Of a stretch of 21,840 nucleotides of DNA, positions 9,326 through 17,878 are shown piece after piece. Made by a program: the position numbers and the translations under genes. Source of the stretch: Tritrichomonas foetus (Eukaryota; Parabasalia; Tritrichomonadida; Tritrichomonadidae); the NCBI GenBank assembly GCA_001839685.1, contig MLAK01000997.1, forward strand, positions 1 through 21,840, in the 5' to 3' direction. Numbering within the stretch: the first letter of the stretch is position 1; the number at the start of each line of letters is the position of its first letter. The notes beneath the pieces are model-generated. The model did no database searches. It saw nothing but the letters and a program-made list of their open reading frames with translations, and was not told the DNA's origin.

Positions 9326-9559
9326 CATAATGAAATAATAATACATAATGAAATCATGATGCATAATGAAATAATAATACATAATGAAATCATGATACAT
9401 AATGAAATAATGATACATAATGAAATCATGATGCATAATGAAATAATAATACATAATGAAATCATGATACATAATGAAATCATGATACATAATGAAATCA
9501 TGATACATAATGAAATCATGATGCATAATGAAATCATGATACATAATGAAATAATGATA
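9326..9559. repeat. 18-bp minisatellite, 13 exact-length units
   Basis: Thirteen copies of an 18-bp unit stand in perfect register: the 11-base core CATAATGAAAT recurs at 9326, 9344, and so on to 9542 with no indel and no core change. Variation is confined to three positions of the 7-base spacer, giving four types (aataata, catgatg, catgata, aatgata). The order catgatg-aataata-catgata occurs twice, four units apart, which points to growth by duplication of a 72-bp block. A degenerate unit precedes the array and another follows it. Several frames stay open only because the unit has no stop in them. It lies between the 3' ends of two converging genes and is best seen as noncoding. Confidence 0.95.
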
Positions 9560-9618
9560 CATTACAAATAAGAAAATGAATAATTAGTAATTTAATTTAA
9601 TACACTTTTTGGTCTTCT

Positions 9619-10188
9619 TCATGCATTGAAAGCCACATCTGGAAAGAGTTGCTCGGGAACTTTCCCTTCATTGTTTTTCGGTGATTTGACAGAAGCGCCA
9701 ATGTTTTTCACCATCCAATCAACCAAGTCTCGGCGGTTTTCATAGCATGCAATGTGAATCGGAAGGTTCCCGTCTGGGTCAGGAATATCAAATGGCGCGT
9801 CATTCTCTTTGAACATCTGTAGGAGCTGCGTGCTACATTTTTGGTTGGCGATTGCGCGGTGAAGTGGATTCATTCCAAATTTGTCTTTTTTCCAGTTGGC
9901 GAGCCCATTTTGGAAAAAGAGATCAATCACTTGAATATTGCAACGGGAAACTGCATAGAAAAACGCGCATCGATTTTCTTTTGTCACGATATTTGTTTTG
10001 GCGCCAGCTTGAAGAAGAGAATCGCATATTTGTGCAAATCCGGCAGAAGCTGCAGACATGAGAGGTGTCCATCCACTTTCATCCGATGTATTTGGATCGT
10101 CTCCACTCTGGATAAGTTTGTTCACGAGTGGAAGGTCGCCATTCATGACGGCCCAATGTAATGGCGATCTTTCATCTGTTTCAGTCAT
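9619..10188 (-). CDS. Ankyrin-repeat protein, probable gankyrin/Nas6 (PSMD10-like)
   Basis: 189 residues made almost wholly of five ankyrin repeats (about 6-37, 39-71, 72-103, 105-137, 139-171). The order and wording of the repeats follow human gankyrin: SPLHWAVMNGD near the start, DESGWTPLMSAASAG (36-50), NPLHRAIA (107-114), and DPDGNLPIHIACYENRRDLV (137-156) with a final NEGKVPEQ (173-180). Gankyrin/Nas6 is a chaperone for assembly of the 26S proteasome base and binds the C-terminal domain of ATPase subunit Rpt3/PSMC4. This copy is shorter than the usual 226-228 residues, lacking part of the N-terminal cap and one repeat. The ATG at 10188 has a TCA 9 bases upstream (10197-10199). Ankyrin proteins are very numerous in trichomonads, so a reciprocal search is needed before the name is fixed. 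Confidence 0.7.
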   Translation of the reverse strand: MTETDERSPLHWAVMNGDLPLVNKLIQSGDDPNTSDESGWTPLMSAASAGFAQICDSLLQAGAKTNIVTKENRCAFFYAVSRCNIQVIDLFFQNGLANWKKDKFGMNPLHRAIANQKCSTQLLQMFKENDAPFDIPDPDGNLPIHIACYENRRDLVDWMVKNIGASVKSPKNNEGKVPEQLFPDVAFNA

Positions 10189-10570
10189 AATTATGGTGAA
10201 AGTTGTTCAGCCAAATATCAGTAGAAACTATGATATCGTTTCTCTTTCAATTTATTCAATCGATAAATGGCCATACAAATGTATTATAATGATTCAAGGT
10301 TTTATGATTTACGTGAATGCTATTAAACTTGTCCATATAAATATATAATAATAAAGAATCGGGTTGCTGAAACCACAAGCTCCAATTTAGAAATCACCGA
10401 AATCATTTTTTTAAAAAAAATCATAAAGAAAGAAACTTTCGGGATGCAGAATCTTCATTGAATATAGGGAAAAAAATAAGAAGAAATTTTACATTGTTTT
10501 ATCGAATAAAATCTTTAGTTACCTAAATCGTTCAGTCAAATAGAAAAAATAAAGAAAAATACAGCCAGTT
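10189..10570. other. Spacer between the ankyrin and phosphatase genes
   Basis: AT-rich DNA between two minus-strand genes: the 5' side of the ankyrin gene and the 3' side of the phosphatase gene. Apart from the probable Initiator TCA at 10197-10199, nothing is recognised. Confidence 0.4.
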
Positions 10571-11482
10571 TCAATCAAATCGGAAGTATGCTGGAACATC
10601 TTCGCTTGTTTCGTCGAGCATCCTTGGAGTGGAAAATCGAATTTCTCGACGGCGGAGTTTCTCGTCAAGCTCAAGAACGCCAGCAGAGTTTCCGCATCTC
10701 ATGCAGTAATCTGGGGCTGAAAAGATGGTGACAATCTGATTATCGTGGCTGTACTCAAGGCCCCCCATGACAAGCTGGTGAGCGCGCGCCGTAAGCTCCA
10801 AGCCATTGACAGCGTTCCAGTTCTTGGTAATGTCTGCACCGAATTGATATCCTGCGTCACGGCAAGAAGGCTGGAAGCCGCGAATTGTTGCTGGATCGGA
10901 CCATACAAGATCGCACATTGGCCCGTCGTGTGGGATTTCACGGAAGCGGTCAATTTTTTGGATATCTGCAATGGTTTTAATTTCTGGACTTAAACCTCCG
11001 TGAACGCATAAAATCTTACCGCCAATATGAGCTGACATTGGAAGCGAATTGAATGTTTCTGTATAAATTTGCCAAACTGTATCATTTCCATATCGAGCAA
11101 CACATTCATCACGGAAGCCAAAGTGTTGAGAGATTCCTGAGCTTTCGTGATTTCCTCTGAGAAGAGTGAGGGATTCTGGATATTTGATTTTTAAAGCAAA
11201 AAGATATGTAACTGTTTCGACTGATTGATTTCCACGATCGACATAGTCGCCCATAAACAAATAATCGGTGTATGGTACAGGTCCGTTGATTCTGAAAAGT
11301 TCCATAAGATCGCAAAATTGTCCATGAATATCGCCGCAAATTGTGACAGGGGAATTAACAGTTACTACATTTGGAAGCTTCTTAAAAATGGCCTTTGCAC
11401 GTGAAGTAACGTATGTAATGTCATCGATGGTTGGAAATCCTCCTTCTTCAATAAGTTTCAAGATGGCATCAATTCTTTCCAT
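10571..11482 (-). CDS. PP2A-clade serine/threonine protein phosphatase catalytic subunit
   Basis: 303 residues from the first ATG, the usual length for PP2A/PP4/PP6. All PPP signatures are present: GDIHG (50-54), GDYVDRG (78-84), RGNHE (109-113), HGG (161-163) and RAHQ (233-236). The metal ligands D51, H53, D79, N111, H161 and H235 are all there, so it should be active. GPMCDLVWSDP (187-197) and YCMRCGN (259-265) place it with PP2A rather than PP1. Two things differ from true PP2A. The segment after WSDP (198-212) lacks the DDRGGWG pattern. The C-terminus ends PAYFRFD instead of the DYFL end whose last Leu is methylated in PP2A. It dephosphorylates Ser/Thr proteins. The frame extends upstream only to a TTG codon, so ATG at 11482 was chosen. 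Confidence 0.9.
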   Translation of the reverse strand: MERIDAILKLIEEGGFPTIDDITYVTSRAKAIFKKLPNVVTVNSPVTICGDIHGQFCDLMELFRINGPVPYTDYLFMGDYVDRGNQSVETVTYLFALKIKYPESLTLLRGNHESSGISQHFGFRDECVARYGNDTVWQIYTETFNSLPMSAHIGGKILCVHGGLSPEIKTIADIQKIDRFREIPHDGPMCDLVWSDPATIRGFQPSCRDAGYQFGADITKNWNAVNGLELTARAHQLVMGGLEYSHDNQIVTIFSAPDYCMRCGNSAGVLELDEKLRRREIRFSTPRMLDETSEDVPAYFRFD

Positions 11483-11492
11483 TTCTTCAAAC

Positions 11493-11495
11493 TGA
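11493..11495 (-). promoter_or_regulatory. Candidate Initiator of the phosphatase gene
   Basis: On the minus strand this reads TCA (AATCAGTTT) 11 bases before the ATG at 11482. A transcript starting here would exclude the upstream in-frame TTG, which agrees with the chosen start. Confidence 0.3.
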
Positions 11496-12102
11496 TTTTT
11501 TTTCAATTAAAAAATAAAGGTTAAGGTCATTTTATATTCAAATAATGTATTGACGTGAAATGAAAATAAACGGTCGTATTATATATTTTTTGAGTGGGCG
11601 TTTCTCGATCAATTCATCTAATAAAAAGCTTAATATCAATGGAACATAAATTAAATTCTCCAATGTAATGAATTTATTTCAAGATAATCATTAAAACACA
11701 TTTTTGACAGATTTTCAAAATTTGATCTTTTTCATGTAAGATAAATATATATATGATTTTCTGAATAACAAATGCAACATTTAACCATAGTTTTCAAAAA
11801 ATTGGTTTATTTCTCATTATATAACTTTTTACACATAATTAATTGTCTTCTATAATAAACTATTTGTCAAAATAGTGTTGTTTCGAATTTTATTAGCATG
11901 AAAACTTCAAATGTTAATCCATACAAAATTTTATGAATGATTTATCAAATTCATCGTTCAATATCTGCCGACACTAAGACAAATAAAAATTTGCCATTAA
12001 TGAAATTTAATATAATCATAATTATAGTCGATAAACATATTTTATTCGTGTAGGTATGATTACATTGATTTATGAATAATATTAATGATCAAAAGAATGT
12101 AA
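11496..12102. other. AT-rich spacer upstream of the phosphatase
   Basis: No gene, tRNA or repeat is recognised. Short T- and A-runs and an ATATATAT stretch near 11747 are the only simple sequences. Confidence 0.35.
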
Positions 12103-12345
12103 TTAGTGTTCTTTTTGAAAGGAGTTTCTAACTTGGTGAAAAAAATTGAAAGTTTGAAACAAGAGGAGCTCAAAAAATGAATAATTTACCCCAGCTGAGC
12201 TTGAGGATTATCATATCTTTTTCAATGTTGTAAATACTCTGACATTGCTTGATTCAATTATTTTTTCAAATATCACAGAAAGTTTGAAAAGTTTATCTCT
12301 TCAAATGCGTTTTCAAAATTTATTCCTCAATTTTTTTTCGGAATA
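12103..12345 (+). pseudogene. Possible 5' part of the cyclase relic, cut by the transposon
   Basis: Bases 12103-12177 are open and encode an amphipathic Lys/Glu/Leu stretch ending in TGA. After a frame change, 12185-12345 is open without a stop right up to the transposon. When the element and one TA copy are left out, this second frame continues open from 14415 to 14493, about 80 codons in all. That is longer than expected by chance in DNA this AT-rich. The encoded stretch includes hydrophobic helices. It is assigned to the cyclase relic only by position and frame continuity, since it carries no domain motif I can name. Confidence 0.35.
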
Positions 12346-12681
12346 TAGTAGCGCCGGATTTGAGTGAAAACGTCGGTTTCGAAGTGAAAACATTCAGCTT
12401 TTTGATAATATATCTGGTTTGTAATTGAAAGAATTATGATCGTTGTAATAAATAAAACATGAATATCTAAAGATCAATTTAAACTTATTGTTTAATATTT
12501 ATATAAATAATTTAGTTTATTGTGAAGATTAAATTAACACAGTCTCGTAAATTTTTTTTTCTGGAATCGTAAATTAAATTCGCAATTTCGACTTTTTCAA
12601 AATTAAACGAAAATGACTTAATGCATCTATTAACATCATATATGCATATATTTATTGAAAATTTGGATAAAAAAACAGATT
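12346..12681 (+). repeat. Left terminal inverted repeat of the transposon
   Basis: 336 bp, the reverse complement of 14078-14412. Near the tip the 8-mer GTGAAAAC occurs twice 20 bases apart (12364-12371 and 12384-12391), a likely pair of transposase-binding sites. Since only 44 bases separate it from the ATG, the promoter of the transposase probably lies in this repeat. Confidence 0.95.
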
Positions 12682-12725
12682 CGAGGAATTTCTGGATTCT
12701 GTACGTTAAGAACATTATATAGTGA

Positions 12726-14042
12726 ATGAATCCCGTTCCTGTTCCTTCTATTATCAAATGTGTGGAGGCATATGGAGTCTTAGATGGTGAGAAACTACAT
12801 AAAATGCTGATTAGCAGTGATTTCAGGTCGGCCCCTTCGTTACATGCACAAATTCTATTTTTGAAAAATGTGATCCCAGAGATCCCAGTTCGAACAATAA
12901 TGTTTCTTCTAGGTTTGTCAACCCGCGCATATTACAAAGCACTGAAATCTGATACTTTTCTAGAAACTACGGTTGTTGTTTTACCTAAAAGGAAATTGTT
13001 ATCAGAAGATGAAGAAATTCAAATTTGTACACTTATCCGAGAACAGCAGTGCTTAAATGATTGTTTTTCCGGGAAGGATATTCGAGATATTGCAAGTGAA
13101 CTATACAAGAAAAGAACTGGTATAGATAAAAGTTTTTCACGCGATTGGTTGTGCGATTTTCGCAAAAGGCATGAAGAATTAATAGTTCGCGTAAAAGCAG
13201 ATTCTATCGATGATTCTCGTTCGAATATATCACTTGACGAAGTTGAAACCTATCTGACAATGATTAATGAAATGATGAAAAATCCACCTGATCCGCTGCT
13301 TCTCATAAATTTCGATGAGACAGGATTCGGAAGACGTCCAGAAAAAGGTAAGCGCAAATATGTCTACATTCACAAAAACTGCAACATCAAAGCATTTTGG
13401 CGGGAAAAAACCGATCAGCATCATATTTCTGTCGTTTCATGTATAACAGCAGCTTGTACATGCTTAAAACCTCTTTGTTTATCTACACGGAAGACGATGG
13501 ACGAGGATATAAATGATACTTTCTTTTTCAGATGGGGATCATATTATTCTACACCAAAAGGATACATGAACATTGAATCGATGCTATACTGGGTAAACAC
13601 TATCCTCAAGCCATATATTGCATCAGTTCGTACAGTTATTGGTCAAGAAAAACCTTGTTATATCATTGCAGATGGGTTCAAGTCACATTTTCACTCAAAT
13701 GTTATCCAAGCATTAAATGAAATAGGTTATATTCATCTCATTCCTCTTCCTGCACACTCATCGCACATTACGCAAATGTTGGACGTTTCATATTTTGGAG
13801 CAGTAAAAAAGAAATATTCTGTCACCCCAGGAAACAACGAAATTGAATCTAAATTTACACGTAAGTTGCTAAGAATTAAAAAATCTTTTGAAACTGTAAC
13901 GACTAGCGAATTAATTCGTACTTCATGGGAAGCAAGTGGCTTCCCAATTCATGTGTCCAATGGCCAAGTTATTGGGTTTTCATTTTCAGAGTCTTTCAAA
14001 AATATACTAATCGCAAAAACTTCACATCATGAAGTTGAATAA
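12726..14042 (+). CDS. DDE_1 (pogo/Fot1-type) transposase
   Basis: 438 residues with no internal stop. The catalytic triad is visible: D197 in LLINFDETGFG, D316 in IIADGFKSHFH and D353 in MLDVSYFGAVKKKY, with 36 residues between the last two. The LPAHSSHITQMLDVSYFG stretch (339-356) is a close match to the pogo/Jerky LPxxxTHxLQPLDVxxFG signature. The N-terminal third has two helix-turn-helix-like parts: about 40-75, and about 113-150 (GKDIRDIASELYKK...DWLCDFRKRHEEL). These fit the CENP-B-type DNA-binding region of pogo transposases. It would cut and paste the element by binding its inverted repeats. Unlike the cellular genes here it has no TCA shortly before its ATG. With intact triad and frame it may be active. 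Confidence 0.93.
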   Translation: MNPVPVPSIIKCVEAYGVLDGEKLHKMLISSDFRSAPSLHAQILFLKNVIPEIPVRTIMFLLGLSTRAYYKALKSDTFLETTVVVLPKRKLLSEDEEIQICTLIREQQCLNDCFSGKDIRDIASELYKKRTGIDKSFSRDWLCDFRKRHEELIVRVKADSIDDSRSNISLDEVETYLTMINEMMKNPPDPLLLINFDETGFGRRPEKGKRKYVYIHKNCNIKAFWREKTDQHHISVVSCITAACTCLKPLCLSTRKTMDEDINDTFFFRWGSYYSTPKGYMNIESMLYWVNTILKPYIASVRTVIGQEKPCYIIADGFKSHFHSNVIQALNEIGYIHLIPLPAHSSHITQMLDVSYFGAVKKKYSVTPGNNEIESKFTRKLLRIKKSFETVTTSELIRTSWEASGFPIHVSNGQVIGFSFSESFKNILIAKTSHHEVE

Positions 14043-14077
14043 TTTAGAGAAAAGTAAAAATTTCTTATAAGATTCCA

Positions 14078-14412
14078 AATCTGTTTTTTATCCAAATTTT
14101 CAATAAATATATGCATATATGATGTTAATAGATGCATTAAGTCATTTTCGTTTAATTTTGAAAAAGTCGAAATTGCGAATTTAATTTACGATTCCAGAAA
14201 AAAAAATTTACGAGACTGTGTTAATTTAATCTTCACAATAAACTAAATTATTTATATAAATATTAAACAATAAATTTAAATTGATCTTTAGATATTCATG
14301 TTTTATTTATTACAACGATCATAATTCTTTCAATTACAAACCAGATATATTATCAAAAAGCTGAATGTTTTCACTTCGAAACCGANGTTTTCACTCAAAT
14401 CCGGCGCTACTA
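14078..14412 (-). repeat. Right terminal inverted repeat of the transposon
   Basis: 335 bp matching the left repeat except for 14274 (A where the left arm predicts G), one A fewer in the A-run near the inner end, and N at 14386, which the left arm predicts to be C. The paired GTGAAAAC sites of the left arm are mirrored here. Confidence 0.95.
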
Positions 14413-14414
14413 TA

Positions 14415-15239
14415 TTTTCTGCTATTTGTCAATTTTCAATACATTTCATTTGAAAATAATTCAATATTAGTAACGTTTCTTTCCATTTTCTGTTGACAGA
14501 ATTTTTGAATACCAGTATTGACTTTTTCAATGCTATTGTTATTGATAAAAAAATTGCTTAACTGAGCGGATATGGATATTCTAAAGAATCATTTGTCATC
14601 AACATCATATTCTTGCAAGTATGCAATGAATACTAGCGTTGTTGCATTTTGGACAATAATTTTGATAAATTATCAGTAATATGAAAACAAATGACTGTTG
14701 CAACTTAAATAAAAGCGATATCAATGTAAATTTGTCGTTGTGAATTTGAAAATAGATGGTTTTATTATATTCGCTGTTTTAGATTAAATTTCATTATTAT
14801 TATTGTATCTTTTGTAACGCAGCTGCCTCCAAGAAACATAAATCCAGACAGTAGCTCAACCACACAAACGATCATCAAAGTTTTTTTATTCATTCTCCTC
14901 TTTTAAACAACAAGATATATTTTGCATGCAATCACTAAACTTAAAGCAATTTGTCACTATTATATGTTTGCAGGCTGATTTTTCAGTGATTCATTTACAA
15001 ATTCTGCAGCTGTTGTAACAACTTATTAAAAATTGTCTCAAAATCTTCATTTCAACATCACAGTTGGTATTAATGCACGTTATCCAATCAATTGTGAAAT
15101 TCTTGGACATACAAGACATGTTTTTGACATTCTTGGTGATGTGATAAATGTGTTATCAAGAATAAACTCGTTCTCAATTCATGGTTACATTCAAATCAAA
15201 AAGCAACATACAACCAAATTACATGGATTATCACTTTAA
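14415..15239 (+). pseudogene. Decayed PAS-domain plus class III nucleotide cyclase
   Basis: From 14493 to the TAA at 15237-15239 one frame keeps domain order despite stops at, among others, 14559, 14634, 14904, 14976 and 15027. A PAS-like part comes first: NAIVIDKKIA (14529-14558) and GYGYSKESF (14568-14594), compare the IFGYSxEE motif. Next is an LPPR linker (14823-14834) as found before trichomonad cyclase domains. Then comes ITKLKAICHYYMFAG (14931-14975), the remnant of KIKxIGDxYM.AG with the metal-binding Asp lost. Last is ILGHTRHVFDILGDVINVLSR (15099-15161), the class III core with its transition-state Asn (15147) and Arg (15159). Part of the catalytic domain is missing between LPPR and ITKLK. 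Intact relatives would be membrane receptors making cAMP or cGMP. The first 79 bases continue the frame from the left flank of the transposon. Confidence 0.7.
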
Positions 15240-15595
15240 AGAAAGAAGTGAAATTGTAATCAAAGGAAAATGCAACATGAAATATTTTTTAGTATCTTTA
15301 CCAATTCAATAATTTCTGTTTATTTGTGTAAATATAGATTGTATTTTCAGAATTTGCTTTTTTTCAATTTATTTATTTTTCGATCATAAGATATCACATA
15401 AGATTAAAACACGTCCAATGACCATCATACGCTCAAAATGTATGTTGAATGAATGAAAGTTGTAATAACGTGATGATTCTCTATCGTTGTGCATTTAATT
15501 TTGAATGAATTGAGAAAAAAAGTTCAATATTGAAAATTTGAGAACCGTAAATTAGTGAAAAATTGAATTTATCGTCTGATCAAACAAATTCGAAA
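15240..15595. other. Spacer and upstream region of the GRP170-like gene
   Basis: AT-rich, with no gene recognised. A TCA at 15580-15582 lies 14 bases before the ATG at 15596 and is a candidate Initiator. Confidence 0.4.
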
Positions 15596-17878
15596 ATGTT
15601 TTGCCTCTTATCATTCTTGGCCTCTTCCACAATATATTCCGTGGACATCGGTACAGATACCATCAGAGTCGCATTTGCTGGAAACGACGGCATGTTTTCT
15701 GTTCAATATACTCCATACAATAAACGATTCAATCCGAACGCTATCGCTTTTGGCGTAAATGATTCAGAATCAGCCATTTATAATCACAGATGGTATACAG
15801 GCTCGGATGCCTATGTTATTTATGAACAAAATCAGTCGAGATTCGTCGAAAATCCATTCAATTATTTAACCCATCCAAAGGACTTCCCACTTCCAGGAAT
15901 TCACCCAACAATCGCTAGTGCTATCGTCGTAGGCGCAAATCTACCAGAATTAGTGCCGAAAGCAGATAAAGTTATCGTTACAATTCCATCAACAGCGACC
16001 CCTCAGTATCGTTTCAGTCTCAAAGATGTGATGTCGCTTCTCAACGTCAAGAAACTATCATTCATCGAAAGAAACACAGCTGTTGCGGTATCTTATATTG
16101 TCGAAAGATTGAATAGGACGATCAAAACGCCCACAAATGTTATGATTATTGATGTTGGTGCAGAAGAAACAGAAATAAGCCATTGGAGATTTTCAACAAG
16201 AAATACAATTATTAATGCAGATCTTGTTAATTTCCAATCAACTAAGAAAGTCAGCGGCAAAAAGTTAGATGAAATATTTTATAAAAAATTGCTAGAAAAA
16301 CTCAGAAAAACTGAAAGTGAACTCACAAGTGAAAAAATAAACCACTTAAAACGTTTTTCAAAAATGAAAAAAGAACTCTTTTCTTTTTCTGAAAACGTAA
16401 CAATAAACTTAACAAATGAATTTGGTGTTGATTCTGAATTTAACATCACTAGTGAAGAAATTGGTAATGAAATTTCACAGATTTTACTTTCTATCGTTCA
16501 AACTTTCAAAACTCCTGATAGAATAGAACTCGTTGGTGGAGTTTCACGTTTTCCACTTTTTAATACGACAATTTCGGCTTTTTATGAAGATATACCAGTT
16601 GCTCGTTCTTTGAGTCCAGATGAATGCGCAACAATGGGAGCGACTTATTATGAAGCAATTCAATCTCGAATTCTTTTTGGATTAAAGCTGAATATCACTA
16701 AAAATTCGTCTTTTGGATTTACAATTCAAAAAGGTGAAAAAAGTGCTTCATTAGTTGAACCAGGAACTAAACTCGGAAAAAGAGTTATCTCCTTACAAAG
16801 TGATCAAGACTTCTCTATCCAGCTCAAAGCAAACATTGGCAAAAATATTCAATACAAAACCACAAGTGAAAATATTAACAATGAGTTTGACGAATCATTT
16901 TTGACAATCAATGTTCAAGGAATTACAAAGCTTGCCCAAACAGAAGGAATAAAATCCAGTAACTTCATCATCAATGCAACATTTGATTATGATAAATCAT
17001 TTGAAAACTTTGATCTTACTTCACTCAAAACTTCCAACTTTGTGAATGGAAAAGAAAAGTTCTGGTCACTTGGTTATGAAGAATATTTAACTGATGAATC
17101 AATGTCGATTCCTCAAAAAACAGAAAAGATCGTTTCTTCAGCCCTTCCAACACTTAAAAATGCTGCAAAGAAGCCAACAATCGCACAGAAACTTCTACAG
17201 CACATTTACGAAACATTGTATCGTATTAAATATGATTCTTGTTTCAATTTAGTTACCACTGAAGATGATAGAATTAATCTAACTGCTTATTTAAGTGAAG
17301 CCAGGAATAATCTTTCAAAAATTGCACAGAATCCAAAAGAGATCAAATCAATGCTTGCTCGAATTGAAAAACGTCTTCGAAATGAACTTCTCCGTGCAGA
17401 TGAACGACGAGACAGACCGAACGCAATTGCAGCTCTTCAGATGGCGATTGAAAAAGCTGAAGAAAGCTTGCCTACAGCCACCACTGATGAAACAACAATT
17501 GCACGATTCACTGAATACTTCAACATCACCACTATTTGGAAACTCGTTGCTGAAGAAGTGGAGCCTTTAACAAATCCTGTAATTTTGTGCAAAGATATTT
17601 ATCGTCGTGCAAATACTCTAATGAACAAGATACCTGAACTGTATGGACCAAAGAGGCACGTGACACACTTTCGAACTGCCCCACCAATGACTCCTGAGGC
17701 AGAGAAGCCAAAGGATGAAGTTAACCAAACAGAAACAAACGAAACTACTGCAAATGAAACTTTGACTGCTGTAGTGAATGAAACTGAGGCTGCAAGTGAA
17801 TCATCCACCAATACTGAGGCTAAAGATGAAACTATAAATGAGAAAAATAGAGAAAATGCGGCAAACACTGAACTTTAA
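15596..17878 (+). CDS. ER-lumen Hsp70 of the GRP170/HYOU1/Lhs1 type
   Basis: 760 residues from the first ATG; the frame extends 11 codons further only to a TTG, which would bury the signal peptide. Residues 1-15 form a short hydrophobic signal peptide. The ATPase part begins directly after it with VDIGTDTIRVA (16-26), and continues with a phosphate-2-like IIDVGAEETEIS (184-195) and an adenosine-type LVGGVSRFP (312-320). The degenerate phosphate-2 loop, the position straight behind a signal peptide and the long C-terminal helical part after the beta domain are typical of large ER Hsp70s, which act as nucleotide-exchange factors for BiP and hold unfolded proteins. The acidic tail (about 707-760) has several N-x-T sequons and ends NTEL, similar to the NDEL end of HYOU1 and KDEL-type retrieval signals. 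It converges on the RRM gene. Confidence 0.85.
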   Translation: MFCLLSFLASSTIYSVDIGTDTIRVAFAGNDGMFSVQYTPYNKRFNPNAIAFGVNDSESAIYNHRWYTGSDAYVIYEQNQSRFVENPFNYLTHPKDFPLPGIHPTIASAIVVGANLPELVPKADKVIVTIPSTATPQYRFSLKDVMSLLNVKKLSFIERNTAVAVSYIVERLNRTIKTPTNVMIIDVGAEETEISHWRFSTRNTIINADLVNFQSTKKVSGKKLDEIFYKKLLEKLRKTESELTSEKINHLKRFSKMKKELFSFSENVTINLTNEFGVDSEFNITSEEIGNEISQILLSIVQTFKTPDRIELVGGVSRFPLFNTTISAFYEDIPVARSLSPDECATMGATYYEAIQSRILFGLKLNITKNSSFGFTIQKGEKSASLVEPGTKLGKRVISLQSDQDFSIQLKANIGKNIQYKTTSENINNEFDESFLTINVQGITKLAQTEGIKSSNFIINATFDYDKSFENFDLTSLKTSNFVNGKEKFWSLGYEEYLTDESMSIPQKTEKIVSSALPTLKNAAKKPTIAQKLLQHIYETLYRIKYDSCFNLVTTEDDRINLTAYLSEARNNLSKIAQNPKEIKSMLARIEKRLRNELLRADERRDRPNAIAALQMAIEKAEESLPTATTDETTIARFTEYFNITTIWKLVAEEVEPLTNPVILCKDIYRRANTLMNKIPELYGPKRHVTHFRTAPPMTPEAEKPKDEVNQTETNETTANETLTAVVNETEAASESSTNTEAKDETINEKNRENAANTEL

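Larger units (their letters stand above)
12346..14412 (+). mobile_element. Intact pogo/DDE_1-type DNA transposon with long TIRs
   Basis: A 2067-bp element bounded by inverted repeats of about 336 bp whose tips read TAGTAGCGCCGG. It is flanked by TA on both sides (12344-12345 and 14413-14414), the target duplication typical of the Tc1/mariner/pogo superfamily. Because the sequence at each edge is TATA, the exact border could lie 2 bases further in. It carries a single uninterrupted transposase gene with only about 44 and 35 bases between gene and repeats. The two arms differ by one substitution, one 1-base indel and one N, so the insertion is recent. It sits in a decayed cyclase sequence and is likely one member of a repeated family. 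Confidence 0.9.

Noticed and set aside
9281..9571. Hexapeptide-repeat proteins (I-M-I-H-N-E type) on both strands of the minisatellite
   Set aside because: The plus frame starts at TTG, several frames are open at once only because the repeat unit lacks stops, and the array has noncoding-type variation.
11483..11506. Eight-codon N-terminal extension of the phosphatase
   Set aside because: It begins at TTG, and the likely Initiator lies inside it. The ATG at 11482 matches the family start.
15033..15239. Stand-alone 68-residue protein
   Set aside because: It starts at TTG and its sequence is the end of the cyclase relic, which continues upstream through stop codons.
15563..15595. Eleven-codon extension of the GRP170-like protein
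   Set aside because: It begins at TTG and would place polar residues before the signal peptide.
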